Assembly (NCBI GenBank): GCA_002914845.1
Contig: JXTC01000517.1
Location: 114,675 to 178,674 of the forward strand
Direction of reading: 5' to 3'
Origin: Trema orientale
Lineage: Eukaryota > Streptophyta > Magnoliopsida > Rosales > Cannabaceae
DNA: 64,000 nucleotides
Part shown: one piece after another, positions 47,191-58,522 of the stretch
Position numbering within the stretch: the stretch's first letter is position 1
How the letters are laid out: the number at the start of each line of letters is the position of its first letter
Notes under the pieces: generated by a model
Database searches by the model: none
Told to the model about the DNA's origin: nothing
What the model saw: only the letters and a program-made list of their open reading frames with translations
Position numbers and translations under genes: made by a program

Positions 47191-48075
47191 AAAGCAAACT
47201 CTGCCAATTCCTTGTTAAGACTCACTTCCATATCTCCTCTCATTCTCTTCCTCACATCACAATCCTTCTCTAAGTCAGCCAGAATTTTGCGTTTAGTTCC
47301 CAAACTATCACCACTTACTTTAGCATTCAAATCAAGCTTCTTAAGAATACCAACCTTATGAGGTTTGTGTGGAGATTGTACGTGGAAAAACTTAGCATGC
47401 TTCGGACTCATAACGATGCCGGGTTTCTTAGGACTATGTCTTTTAAAATGCCTCTTAGCACTACGAACTCCTTTCCCACCCATAGGACCAGAATTCTTTT
47501 TTGACATCAAATTATCTTTGAAAATTTTACCTAAAGCCATGGTATCCTCTGTAGAGAACATGTCCTCAGAACTCCTACCACCTTTAAACACCTTATGTTT
47601 CCCTTTATTAATTGAGCTATCATTAACATCGCCCTTCACATCACTTGCACCTACTTTCTTAGTAACATCTCCATATATTCCCGAATCTTTTAACTGCAAA
47701 ACTCCCATTGTTAACTTGTCCTCCATTTGTACACACACTGGCTCACTATTATCAGCACCAAAACCAGTATCAGAACTGAGAATCATGTTGACATTACCAC
47801 TGTTAGGAATCACAATCATCTCAGCCCCACGAATGACTTTTTGCCCATCCACATCTGTCAATTGCTTCCCATCACCCCTAACATAACCTGGTACAATAGC
47901 AGAGCTCGGATTATATTCCAAATCCTTAGCAACTTATAATTGTTCCACAGATGATACCCCATACATTGCCATCTCCTCCTCCACCTCACGAGCTTTGTCT
48001 CCATGAAAATTACGTTCCCCAATAAAACCCGAAGAAGAACTCTCAGGCATAGGATCTTTTTTACGTGGAGAGTCT
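47187..48075 (-). pseudogene. LINE ORF1, C-terminal part
   Basis: From the 5' truncation the frame reads DSPRKKDPMPESSSSGFIGE and, after a stop near 47937, continues as a 244-aa block (MEYNPSSAIVPGYVRGDGKQ to NKELAEFAL, 47921-47187). It is Lys/Arg- and Gly-rich, especially KRHFKRHSPKKPG, as expected for the RNA-binding tail of plant LINE ORF1. The plus-strand 173-aa frame at 47365-47886 is its shadow. Confidence 0.7.
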
Positions 48076-48281
48076 CAATTTGAATCTTCACTCTTCTAAA
48101 GTCAAAAAAAAAAAAAAAATTATTCTTCAATGCAAACCTAGCTAAATAATTTACAATTTTAATAATTTCACAATATACATAATTAAATTATATACTTTCA
48201 GTATACCAATTGACCAAACCATAAATAAATGACTGAGTAAGTCATTAATCGGATTGTTTGGGATAATTTTCCTTCGTAGAA

Positions 48282-48323
48282 AAGATAGTATGTTCATACT
48301 TTAAGATAGTATGTTCATACTTT
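48282..48323. repeat. 21-bp tandem duplication
   Basis: AAGATAGTATGTTCATACTTT occurs twice in a row in LTR element B. It is partly palindromic (AGTATG..CATACT). Confidence 0.8.
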
Positions 48324-48592
48324 CTTTAAAATATATTTTAAATAAAAGAAGATCTTCTGAAAATTCATCCAGAATCCACTATGCCAAACAAACCTAATAA
48401 GTATTTGAACTGATGTCAAAATATATCTTACTTCACAAAATAAAAAATTTGAGCCAACATTTTGAACCTATAGGAAAAAACACCACAAGGTTTTAGCATT
48501 TGTATTCTTCAGCAAAAGATGCAAGCTTGCTTTTTGATAAGGGTTAACTTCCAAAAAAAAAAAAAATTCTTGAAGTTTGTTATTTTTGCAAG

Positions 48593-48815
48593 GGTGAATT
48601 GCAAAAAAAATACCTTGAGGTTAAATACTGAAGTTTGGACTCCGCAAAATAATACCATGAGATTAAGAATTTGTGAAAATTAATACCCTATATTGATTTT
48701 TTGATCATTTCTAGTAAGAAAAAAATAATAATATCATTTGTTAAAACTGGATTAGTAATTATTATTCTACTTAATTTTGATGGTATTATTGTCTTTTACT
48801 TGTTAAAGTTATTCG
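48593..48815. mobile_element. Left part of the 6445-7189 MITE family
   Basis: GGTGAATTGCAAAAAAAATA through GTTAAAGTTATTCGAAA matches 6450-6688, including GGATTAGTAATTATTATTCT and TTTTGATGGTATTATT. The right part is absent. It ends exactly at the phrase TTATTCGAAA where copy 1 was hit by the inner MITE, so TTATTCGAAA is family sequence and confirms that target. Confidence 0.75.
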
Positions 48816-50318
48816 AAAAAACCTATGACCAAACAAATTAGCTAAGAGATATTATCCACTACTAACCAATCCATCAACCAAATTACTAGAGTTCACCTTT
48901 TTATTGTTACCAATTGAAGCTATCGACCTAGATTAATCTACAAAAACATCATTAACCAATTTTCTCCTAAAGTATTTAGACAAATACGTATTCTTTCCAT
49001 TAAACTAATCGGCAAATACACAGTTTAATAAAAGTATTTCACACCGAGAATTAAGTCGATCTAGACCTAAGAGTCTAGAAACACAAATCATTCTAATCTA
49101 TGCCATATTCTCCACCATAATTAATATATATTCAAACGATATTAATCAATCATGATATTGCTATTATTAAATTAAATTTAGTAAACACTTAAAACCTAAT
49201 TCTAGCATCTTACAATTCATATCAATTATTCAGTTGGCCACCTAAACAATCAAAATCAATCATAATAATCTTTAAAGCGTATGAGAATGTGAACAACTTC
49301 AATGGAATTAATAATAAATCATCAAATCACAAGCAATTATAGTCAATTACATGGCTAGGATTTCAGACAAACCCTTAGCTAAAAAGAAACCTAACCTGTC
49401 ATCATCATGAAATTAAGATACATACTAGAAACTGAATAGAAAAAAAAGGGAAAGAGAAACTAAAACTCTTAGAAGGATCAGAATTTTAAATAGCAGCTTC
49501 GCGGATCTCACAACGCTTTAATCTTCTCTTCTCTCTCTTGACTCTAGGCTCTCTAGGATTTCTCTCTCTAGATCCTCTACAAGATTGTGAAAATTTGACG
49601 TAGAATGGCCCTTTTATATAGGATGGCTCTTTAACGGCATACTCATAAATAACGGAACAAGTTAGGCGTCTGAAACTTGTGAAATTAGTTAAAATGGATA
49701 GTGTATGGAATACCAACCCCTTGCCTCACGAGAATCAGTGCTGTGGCCTCAAACTTCAGAATTCTAGTTTTGGGGCAGCAAATGGACATTGTGGCACACG
49801 GGTTCTGCTGCCGTGGCACCAAACCTTTTTTAGCCTAAAATTTTGCCTTCTGTCTTGTTTTAGCTTCCGTTTTTCATTTGTCTTCTTTTGCTCGAAAATA
49901 ACTAAAAATACAAAAACAAACAAAATTAGACTAAAAATATAAATAATCTAACAAAAAGGACATAAATAACAACCTAAAATATTTTTAAAAATGACACCTA
50001 TCAGGTATCTTTTGGTGGTCTTTGCTTTTTTGCCCATGAACAACTTACTAATGAAGAGTTAGAAATTTTTTGTTGTGTAGTGTGGCCTAATTGGGGTTCT
50101 AAAAATAGTGTATTAACTTAATTACTATTGGGAAGAGTGTATTACACCTAATTTGCCTTAAATAATTCAATGCATAGAACAATAAAAAGTATGGTTTGCA
50201 GTACTTATAATATGATAGCAAAAAATTAAAAAAGGTTAGAACTTCAAAATTAAAATTAAAAAAGGAAGAAAACAAAACAAGAATTAGAAAAAAAAGATAA
50301 AAATGGACATAAACTAAA

Positions 50319-50697
50319 GGAATAATTGCCAAAAAAAAAATCCTAAAATATGATCTTTATGCAATTTTAATCATGTTTTTTGATTTATGCGAAGTTATAT
50401 CTTCACATTTCAAATATATATAAATTTGTATCTTCTGTATACAAATTAGGTGATTTTGCCAATTATTTTAAGTTTTTTTTAATGGATTTTTTGTGTTAGT
50501 TAGCAAAAATAAAATATATATTCTCAATTCAGATTATATGTTTAGTGAAAAATTTGTTGGTCAATTTATACGCCAAAGGTATAAATTTATAGATCTTTTA
50601 AATGTGAAGGTATAATTTTGCGCAAGCTGAAAGATGTGGTTAAATTTACTGAAATGCTATACTTCAAGTTTTTTTTTTTTTTTGTTGCGGATAACTC
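50319..50697. mobile_element. Inner Mutator-like MITE, copy 2
   Basis: A 379-bp relative of 6689-7040, with the perfect 9-bp target duplication TAAACTAAA (50310-50318 and 50698-50706). Ends GGAATAATTGCCAAAAAAA and, from the right, GAGTTATCCGCAACAAAAAA. Shared interior words include AATTTGTATCTTCTGT and TTTAGTGA(G/A)AAATTTGTTGG. Confidence 0.92.
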
Positions 50698-50706
50698 TAA
50701 ACTAAA

Positions 50707-51397
50707 ATAGTTACTTTATATTTCATTCCACCATTTTAAAAATAATAACTCCAAAAATTCACTCTCTATATAAATTGAAATCAGAATGAAATGAAATGGC
50801 ATGAATTAAAATATAATTGAAGTAAGAGAGATTGACATGATATTGCAAGTCATTTTTGACACAATCAAATCTACCCATTGATGGAAAAAAAATAAAAACT
50901 ATCCATACAAAACTCTCCTATAAATAAATCATTAATATATATATGGGCACCACTCCAGTAGGATTTTATTTTATTTTATATATCTGTAATTATTATTTTG
51001 TCCAATTAAAATTTATTATGCAAGGTTTTTCATAGTAAAGGGTAGAGAGAGAAAGAACATTAAATAATGTATATTTATTGTTATTTTTTTTCCAACTACT
51101 CAAATCATGGTAGCCATTAGATAATGATCCAATGATGATTCCAAAAAAGCCCACTTCTGTTGTTTGGTTGGTAAGCCTAATCAAAAAAATCTTTTCCAAC
51201 ACAAAGAAATCTAGTGGAATTGTATTCCACCCAACCACCCAAGATGGAATGGAATACATTTCATTAAAACTTATTCCCTCCCCCTCTAAATAACCCTTTG
51301 CCTATTGCTCATAGGACTTCTCCCAGACAATAGAATACCATCTACCATCACACCCTCTTCACCACTGACTCGCCTCTGAGTATGTGCTGCCGCCGAC
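50707..51397. other. Noncoding spacer with a partial MITE copy
   Basis: From about 50945 to 51150 (GGGCACCACTCCAGTAGG, TTTGTCCAATTAAAATTTAT, AGATAATGATCCAATGATGA) it resembles 52930-53130, a partial copy of the MITE at 52952-53175. No gene seen. Confidence 0.5.
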
Positions 51398-52720
51398 TAA
51401 TAGGTGTCAATTTTGTCTATGTTTCATGTTATTTCTCTACATAATTTTGTTAGTTTTCTTAGTATTTTCATGTTACTTATCTTACTTTCTGCATTTTAGG
51501 TGATTTTGAGGAAAATGAGCAAAAGAGAGATGGAACGGGTCAAAACAGAGCAAGGAGTAAAGAAATGGGCTAACCAGGAGTTCCAGGGGTCTAGAGCCGC
51601 GATACAGGTCATCTGGAGCCGTGACTTCAAGTTTCTGGAAGTTTGGATGAGAGAAAGAGAAGAAAAATGAGGATGTCGAAAAATGTGTCAGTGTCGCAAC
51701 ACGGGAGCTCGTGCACTGCGATGCCAGTCTCCTGGAGTGTTGAGGGTTTTTAGGCAGAAACTCAGTACTGGGGCACCAATTCCTGAGAGCCGTGACATCC
51801 GTAAAGCGTAAACTCGTCTTCTTGAGCTATTTTGACCTAATTAGACTCCAAATTAGTATAGGTTTGAGTCTATAAGCCTTTTAGGGTGGCTCACTTACAA
51901 ATACAAGCCTCTAAGTCAGAGCCAACACGCATTAGATTCAATACAAGTCAAAAAGATTTAGAGAGAAAGATAGAGTTGAGAGACATCCGAAGCATAAGAG
52001 ATGCAGAGGAGCTTCGTTTGGAGATTCCACCGGTCATCTGCAATATAATCTAGTGTTTTCTTTTCCGTTTTATCTGAGTTTATACTTCTTAGCATGATGT
52101 TTTATATGTTTGATTCTATAAACATATTAGTCTAGGTTTTATTCGGTTAAGGGCTATTTTGAAGCCTAGGCATGATGTACAATTAACTTGTTCATAGTTT
52201 CAATATATTAGCTATTCTATTAATTCTATTCAAAGTTGTTATGTTATTCAGTTCATATTGATTTATAATTATTGTGTTGATTTATTTAGATATGCGGCTA
52301 AATAATTTATGCATAATTATATTGCTAGTATTTGAATGGATATTTATCATATTTAAACTAATGAGTAGCAAGGCTATGATTAATGTGATCATTTAACATG
52401 TTAGTTATACGAGAGAACGTAGCCTAGGTTTGTGATTTGTGTTTGTGTGATAAGAATCCAGATTAATCAATCTCTCTAGGCTTAACGCTTCTGCTAGGTT
52501 AGTCTTAGAGCGTTTACTTAAATAATCTAATTGAAAAATATTGACTATGATTTTTGTCTAAGTAACATATATCCATGAGCACATCAAATTTGGTTCGCCT
52601 TCCACGAATATAATTGCAGTGGAAGTGCATTTGAGATGAGTGCGCATTTCAACGTTGAAGCTAACACGTTTCTGAGCCTAACAAAAACGAACAATGATAA
52701 TGTCGTTATGGACTTTTAAT
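51398..52720 (+). repeat. LTR-only element C (partial)
   Basis: Opens TAATAGGTGTCAATTTTG, matching the end of the A/B family. It contains degenerate GC-rich words (51585-51800) and the GTCTATAAGCCTTTTAGGG promoter-like segment at about 51870. Downstream AT-rich sequence resembles the inner halves of A and B. I cannot find its far end or target duplication, so it may be truncated near 52720. Confidence 0.55.
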
Positions 52721-52951
52721 TTAACTTATGAACTAATTTTGTATAACTATTTTGTATATTATTAACTAATGCCATAATACATCTCCTCCCTCCCCTCCCC
52801 CCCTAAAAAAAAATAAAAAACAAACTACTCTTGTGGCATTATTTTTTTTTTTTTATTGAGCCATTAGTACGTAGTACATCTCCATTTTAAAAAGGCGTTC
52901 TTCGCAAAATATATCTTTGTCAATAATATATTTTAAGAAAGGGCACCAATT

Positions 52952-53175
52952 CAGTAGGTACTTTTTTTTTTTTTACCTATGCATAAATATCAATTTGGCC
53001 AATGAAAATTTATCATGCTCATTTTTTTATATTAAAAAATAAGAGAGAGATATAACATTAATAATGCACGTCTTTTTATGCATATCATTATAACCGTTAG
53101 ATCATTGTTAGATAATGATCCAACGGTTAGAGAAAAAAATACCTACACATAGGTAAAAAAAACAAATACCTACTA
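52952..53175. mobile_element. MITE with inverted ends
   Basis: Ends CAGTAGGTACTTTTTTTTTT and, from the right, TAGTAGGTATTTGTTTTTTT are an imperfect inverted repeat that extends through ACCTATG. It contains two copies of GTTAGAT(C/A)ATTG/GATAATGATCC-like words. About 224 bp; related sequence lies at 50945-51150. Confidence 0.5.
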
Positions 53176-54950
53176 GATTAGCAACCTTTAAGAAATATAC
53201 TATTTTTTATAATTTTTGGTGAATACACATTTTTAAGTTTAAAATTATTTTAAATACACCTTTTTAGGAAAGACTAAGAAAGAGTCTGATACCATGATAG
53301 AATTTGTATTTATATTGAGTAAGTAATACTGTACAATAGGACACCTATTTATACACTTATAATACTACCAAGATAGGAAAGAATACCAAGTCGTTACTAC
53401 AAAATTATACAGATTAAGGAAGTTGGGGTTGGTGAGCCCACAATCAAAAGATTTAGGGTTGGTGAGTCTACAATCAAGGGATTTCGGATAGGTGAGAATA
53501 TTCTAACATCCCCTTACAAACTCAAGGCGGTGCAGTAAAAACCAAACTTGAGTTTGGAAACCAAAAGAATGAAATGTTGAGATGGTAAGGACTTGGTAAA
53601 AATATCTGTCGGTTGATCATTAGTGCCAATGGAACAAAGTTGTAAGTTTCTATATTGAGGATGGTGCCGAATAAAATGACAATCTATCTCAATGTGCTTT
53701 GTACGTTCATAGAACACATCATTATAGGCAATCTGAATGGCACTCTAGTTATCACAATAAAGTTGAGTTGGAGATTGAGTTGTCACCTCTAAATCTTGCA
53801 GCAACAAATGTAACTAGAGTAATTCATGCTGTAGTGTCTACTATAGCACGATATTCTGCTTTCATACTCGATTGGGAAACAACAAGTTGTTTCTTGCTTC
53901 TCAAAGAAATCAAAGAATCACCTAAGAAGAAGAAATAGTCGGTGGTTGAACGTCTATCATCGGATACCCTGCCCAGCCTACATCAAAGTATACATGAAGT
54001 GTTGGAGATGAACGTGCTGAATAATGGAGCCCATGAAAGATAGTCCCTTTTATGTAACACAAGATTCGAAGAACAGCAGCATAATGACTTAATGAGTAGA
54101 TCTAGAAGCATACATAGACTGACTAACTAGAAAAACTGTATATGATATATCTGATCGTGCGACAATGAGATAGACAAGACTGCCAACAAGTTGTTAAAAA
54201 GAGTATCATCTTTTAGTGGTTCTCTATCTGTAGCACATAGTTTAGCATTAGGCTCAATTGGCGTTTCTGCAATTTTACTATTAGTAATGTTTACTCGAGT
54301 GATCAGAAGATACGAGGCATATTTGGCTTGGCTCAAATAGTAACTGTCTGAAGAAGAAGAATCCTCAAGGCCCAAAAAACAACTTAGAGACCCCAGATCT
54401 TTCATATCATATTGCTGATGAAGAGTCCGTTTAAGATCTTGAATCCCGATTGAATCATTGCCAGTGATAATTATATCATCTACGTAAAGTAAAAGAACAA
54501 CAGTACCTCGATCTGTCTTTCGAAGAAACATGGCAATATTATGAGAACTTGAGTGGAACCTGAGCAAACCATAGCAGAAGTAAATTTTGCAAACGTACTA
54601 TGCTCCATGAGCTTGTTTGAGACTATATAAAGATTTACACAGTTGACAAACCTTGCCAGATGGATGATCATAACCAGGAGATGGTTGCATGTATATATAT
54701 TTCTTCAGTAAGATCTCTATTAAGAAAAACATTTTTAACGTCATCTGAAAAAGTTTCCGTTTACATATGGCTAAGAGAGTAATAAGAGTACTTCGAATGG
54801 TAGTTAACTAAGCAACTGGTGCAAACGCTTCCTCGTAATCAATGTCATACTTTTGAGTAAATCCCTTAGCAATAAGACGAGGTGCCGTCTACCCGAGTCT
54901 TGATCTTATATACCCATTGACAACCTATTGCTGTTTTTTCAGGAGATAAA

Positions 54951-57114
54951 TATTAGGATTATGCCCAAAAAATATTTATTATTTATGGATATTTATTGAA
55001 GATTTTGGATATTTAGTAAAAGATATTTCATGCATAGTATTTGTGATAATATTTTGATTATTGGTTATACAATAATAAATGTCAAGAAGGTTCTACAATT
55101 TATTCATTAGAGAAATTTTTTAATAAAATTGTTTATTAAAGTTAAGACATATTTTCTCTAATTAAATCAAATAAGATTATTCACGACTAATAAGAGAAGC
55201 TGGACACTTCTCTTAGATCGTGTTACAAGATTTTGTGCATTTATAGTGTGTCTTAATCTATATTGGTATGACCACGTACAAAAAGTCTTGATGTGTAAAT
55301 ATTGAATACGTACCATATGAAATATGTTCTTGTAATAAGTGTCATTGACAAGAACATATTCTCACAAACTTGATAATTAACACATATCTTTCTTAGTCCT
55401 AAAATAAGCGATGAACCCGTGTTTGTAACTTATATTATTTGAGATATTAAAAGATACGGATCAAGAAATTAAGGATCTAGACCCTGACATTTTGTTAATG
55501 CATTATTATGGGCATTGGGAACATATACTTATAGATATAAAATCCATAATTATATTATATAGAGAAGTAAATACTACCTTGAGGAGCTATAGGAGCTTAG
55601 ATGATTTAAACCTTAGCAAAGTAATTAATAAAATTGGATATTTTATTAATTGAAGACTTTCTGTAAGTCTGGTCATCCATTAGATATAGTTTTATATCAA
55701 GAAATTGAAAGATAGGGGTAAAATAGTAATTTTACCTGGCTCCAATTATCAGTATTCATGTGGGGATACACATGAACATGTTAATTATATAATGGATATA
55801 ATTTTAATTATAAAGTATCTTGTGATATTTATTTAATTCACGAGTGCAGTTTGGACCTTTAGTGGAATAAATCCATAACTAATAGTATAAGCCCACTTGT
55901 ACTAAGAATTAAATATAACTGGGCATTTATCTATTGGAGCTTGAATTAAATAGGTCTACTTGGGGCTACATGAGATCAATTGGGCTCAAAGAGTTTTATG
56001 GACAATTACACAAAAGAGGAATAAAGCTAAATTAGTAGTGGGTTTTTAGAGCCCATTACTGTGCTCCTTAGAGCATTGAAATTAGGCCACCTCGGATACT
56101 AGGGCTGGCCGAATTTGTCTTTATAGGCTCCTCCCCCCCTCGTTTGTGTGTTACGTTCAGTTTTGACTGAAATATTAGTTTGGCAGCTACACAGAAAACT
56201 GAGAGAAAAGTAAGAGAAAAATTATTGGAGCCATCATTGGAGGCCATTGGAGTTCTTAGATTCTCACTTTGGAGTTAATCAAGATCGAGGTGCCCACACA
56301 CTTCTAGAGTTACAAGCTTGGTGCATAGGAAGGAAGTAGAGATGTAAAGTGGGTCGGGTCAGCCTAGCCCGGCCAGGTCCACATTTGATCAGCCTATATG
56401 GGCTTTGTACTGTGCCTAGGCCCGTCCCGCCTAAAATATAGGCCGGGCTGGCCCTGCCCATATTCTTATTAAAAGGTCTAGCGCGACCCACAGACCTAGC
56501 CCACATTTTATGCGGGTCTAAGTGGGCCATGCCTGAGTAGGGTGTACTTATGCGGGCCGAATATGGGCCACAATATGGGCCTAATTTCGTTGTTATTCTA
56601 TGCTTCAAAATATCAAATATGGGCCTAAAACCCATTCATATTCTTTTAAAATTTGAATAAATTGAAAATAAACAAAAATTAGTAAATAAATAACATTAAA
56701 AGCATATAAATGAAAATATTTAACTAAGATTTTCTAAAATTTTAATTAAGAAATATATTTAAAATTATATATAAAAGGACTAAATATAAGCCTAATGTGG
56801 GCCGATAGAAATGTGGGCCGTGCTGGGCCGAGCCTGTGGGCTTATAACTAAGGCCCAACCTGGCCCTTACTATACGTAATGTGGGCCTGGACTGGGCCGG
56901 TGCTGTACTTTTTCTTTAGAATATGGGCTAGCCCACATTGACATCTCTAGAAGGAAGACTCATTGGTTGAGGTACACAATCTCTTGTATGTATTTAGTCT
57001 ATAACAAAGATCTTAAAAGGTTTTATAATAAAACTATACTCTAGAAAAATTTTTATTTTCTATACTTCTACTCATCTTTGATTTTGTCACATCTTTTGTA
57101 AATTATAACCAATA
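54951..57114 (+). mobile_element. Solo LTR (copia-like) inside the copia RT region
   Basis: Flanked by ATAAA (54946-54950 and 57115-57119). Starts TATTAGGATTATGCCC and ends ATAACCAATA. About 1.55 kb after subtracting a nested 613-bp hAT MITE. Layout is LTR-like: a TATA-like CTTTATAGGCTCC near 56117, followed by a transcribed-looking segment and TTGATTTTGTCACA. No coding domains. A single LTR with a target duplication implies recombination between the two LTRs of a former full element. Copia assignment rests on the ATTATGCCCAAAAAATA start and is tentative. Confidence 0.7.
56337..56949. mobile_element. hAT-type MITE, 613 bp
   Basis: Inverted ends TAGAGATGTAAAGTGGGTCG and, from the right, TAGAGATGTCAATGTGGGCT, with the perfect 8-bp duplication GAAGGAAG (56329-56336 and 56950-56957). 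Subterminal GGCC/GGGCC repeats resemble those of the 494-4063 element. The interior is AT-rich and noncoding; the 118-aa minus frame at 56279-56635 is a composition shadow. Confidence 0.93.
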
Positions 57115-58522
57115 ATAAATCAACTATATCCCAAGTATGAGTATTTATGAGAGCATGAAGTTTGTCACAAATAGCTTTCTGCCAAAAAGGGTTAGAATAA
57201 GCCTTATGAAAAGAATGAGGCTCGTGAAGAGTGGCAAGGGCAAAGTAAAAAGGATAATCTTTAAGACGAGTTAATAACTCACTTACTCTTGTAAAATGAC
57301 TAAGATTAGTATGGGAATTAGTGTCAGCTGAGGCCGAATTGACAAAATCATCAGATGCATTAGAAGGAACCGCAACTAGAACATCAGGTTGTGTATCTAA
57401 GGGAAAAAGATCAAGTGTAGGATTTGTGGAAAAAAAAAATGCATAGGTGTAAACACATGTAAATAAGAGATTTCAGAGAACAACTTGTGTTCCCAGAATA
57501 CCACATGATGAGAGATGTGAAGATATTTGGAAATAGGATCATAACATCAAAAACCTTTATGTTCAATACCATACATAAGAAAACAACACGAGAGCGAGGT
57601 TTTAGCTTATTATGCTCATGAGGTTGGAGAATAATAAAACAAGTAGATCCAAAAACATTAAGATTTGTATGAGTGGGAACCATACCAAAAATACGTTCAT
57701 ATGGAGACTTATTAGCACGCATAAGGGAAGGAGTACGATTGATTGTATACACAGCAGTAAGAGTTACTTTACCGCAAAATGCTTTAGCAGTAGAGGCAGA
57801 AAGAAGCAAAGTACAAATTGAGTTCAAAATATGTATCTAAGTTTCCTTTTAGCTCAACCAATTTGTTGAGAATTCTTAGGCATGAATGTTCTGACATAGT
57901 TCTATTGTTCCTGAGAATTGTAAGAAATTCCATAGACTTGTATTCTTGTGCATTATCAGAATGAAAAGCTTTGATGTTATGAGAAAATTGAGTTTGAACC
58001 ATTTTGAAGAATGTGATGTATATGCCAAAAATCTCAGATCGATTATGCATGAAATAAACTCATGTATAGTAAAAAAAATCATCAACAAAGATAACAAAAT
58101 AATGAGATCCACCCATAGTAGAAATAGGAGCTGGACCTTATACATCAGAATGAATTAAATCAAAAGGTGTGGAAGCAATAAAAATACTAACAGAAAATAT
58201 AAAAGCAGATTGTTTTCTCATTCAACAAGCAATACAATCAAAAGAACAAGAAGAAACATAAACCAACTGTCCACTAGCAACTATAGGTTTTAAACAAGGC
58301 AACGATGCATATTCTAAGCGAGAATGCCACAGACTCAATAAATTGGTTTTCATGCTTTTCTCGATAGTATAGAAGGAATAGAGTTGTGTGACAGTGAAAA
58401 GATGTCCAACTTTACACCCTGTCTCAATAATCTGATGAGCCTATGGATCCTGCACAATACAAACCAGTGGAAGAAAATTGAACGATAAATCCTAAATCAC
58501 ATAATTGGCCAACAAATAATAG

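Larger units (their letters stand above)
43063..48077 (-). mobile_element. L1-type LINE, 5'-truncated, about 5 kb
   Basis: Flanked by ATTTGAAT (43055-43062 and 48078-48085). The 3' end is GCTTTTTGCCTC plus a short poly(A) (T run 43062-43070 on the plus strand). In minus order: the C-terminal part of ORF1, then ORF2 with APE endonuclease, reverse transcriptase, zinc-binding region and RNase H. The N-terminal ORF1 (DUF4283 and CCHC knuckle in relatives) is missing, so it is 5'-truncated. ORF2 is broken into several frames, with a long intact 3' block of 462 aa. It inserted into LTR element B and is therefore younger than it. Confidence 0.92.
42910..50003 (-). mobile_element. LTR-only element B (solo-LTR-like), interrupted
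   Basis: Ends TGGTATGTCC (42910) and GACACCTATCA (50003), flanked by the perfect 5-bp duplication GGTAT (42905-42909 and 50004-50008). It lies within the inverted LINE segment. Its upstream half (49990-48850, minus strand) contains a GC-rich cluster (49735-49810) and a TATA motif CTATATAAAAGGGCC (about 49605-49620). Its downstream half is interrupted by a LINE (43063-48077) and a MITE fragment (48593-48815). Net length is about 1.8 kb; no protein domains. Same family as 29005-34605. Confidence 0.78.
28857..50097 (-). mobile_element. Twin-primed LINE fragment, later split by nested insertions
   Basis: The span is bracketed by a perfect 13-bp direct repeat TCTAAAAATAGTG (28844-28856 and 50098-50110). 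LINE sequence proper is only about 1.2-1.3 kb. On the minus strand, a linker and RNase H (SLKLNTDSIVAQ...SAGVIVSFL...MLRAELLALRE, 42205-41955, continuing at 34739-34606) is followed by a C-terminus ILAKLAFDSYSTILGDWS at about 29004-28900 and a poly(A) tail (T run 28857-28866). On the plus strand the preceding zf-RVT region is inverted: 42345-42817 (WKLNIPNKVNV...RCPSCGIENKTTLHV) and 50009-50097 (GGLCFFAHEQLTNEELEIF). The 5' piece inverted in front of the sense 3' piece, plus one target duplication, is the signature of twin priming. Everything else inside is later insertion. Confidence 0.85.
53295..58522 (-). mobile_element. Ty1/copia fossil, truncated by a gypsy insertion
   Basis: The left LTR is 53295-53508 (TGATAGAATTTG to ATTCTAACA, 214 bp), followed by the minus-strand coding region. 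In minus-strand order: pre-integrase zinc region (about 58440-58210, LWHSRLEYASLPCL), integrase (58145-57411, including DLIHSDV near 58150, NRTPSLMRANKSPYERIFG), RT (54940-54127, GCQWVYKIKTRVDG and VLLLYVDDIIITGND, YDMKDLGSLSCFLGL) and RNase H/end (53717-53514, KHIEIDCHFIR, DIFTKSLPSQHF). The gag end and right LTR are not present; a gypsy LTR starts at 58523. It has many breaks, probably more than ten, and a solo LTR interrupts the RT. A tRNA-Met-type primer site adjoins the wrong (left) side of the LTR (see findings). Confidence 0.88.

Noticed and set aside
47365-47886. 173-aa plus-strand frame
   Set aside because: It is antisense to the LINE ORF1 block, which has the expected basic composition and position.
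56279-56635. 118-aa minus-strand frame
   Set aside because: It crosses the end of the hAT MITE and translates its GGCC-rich repeats.
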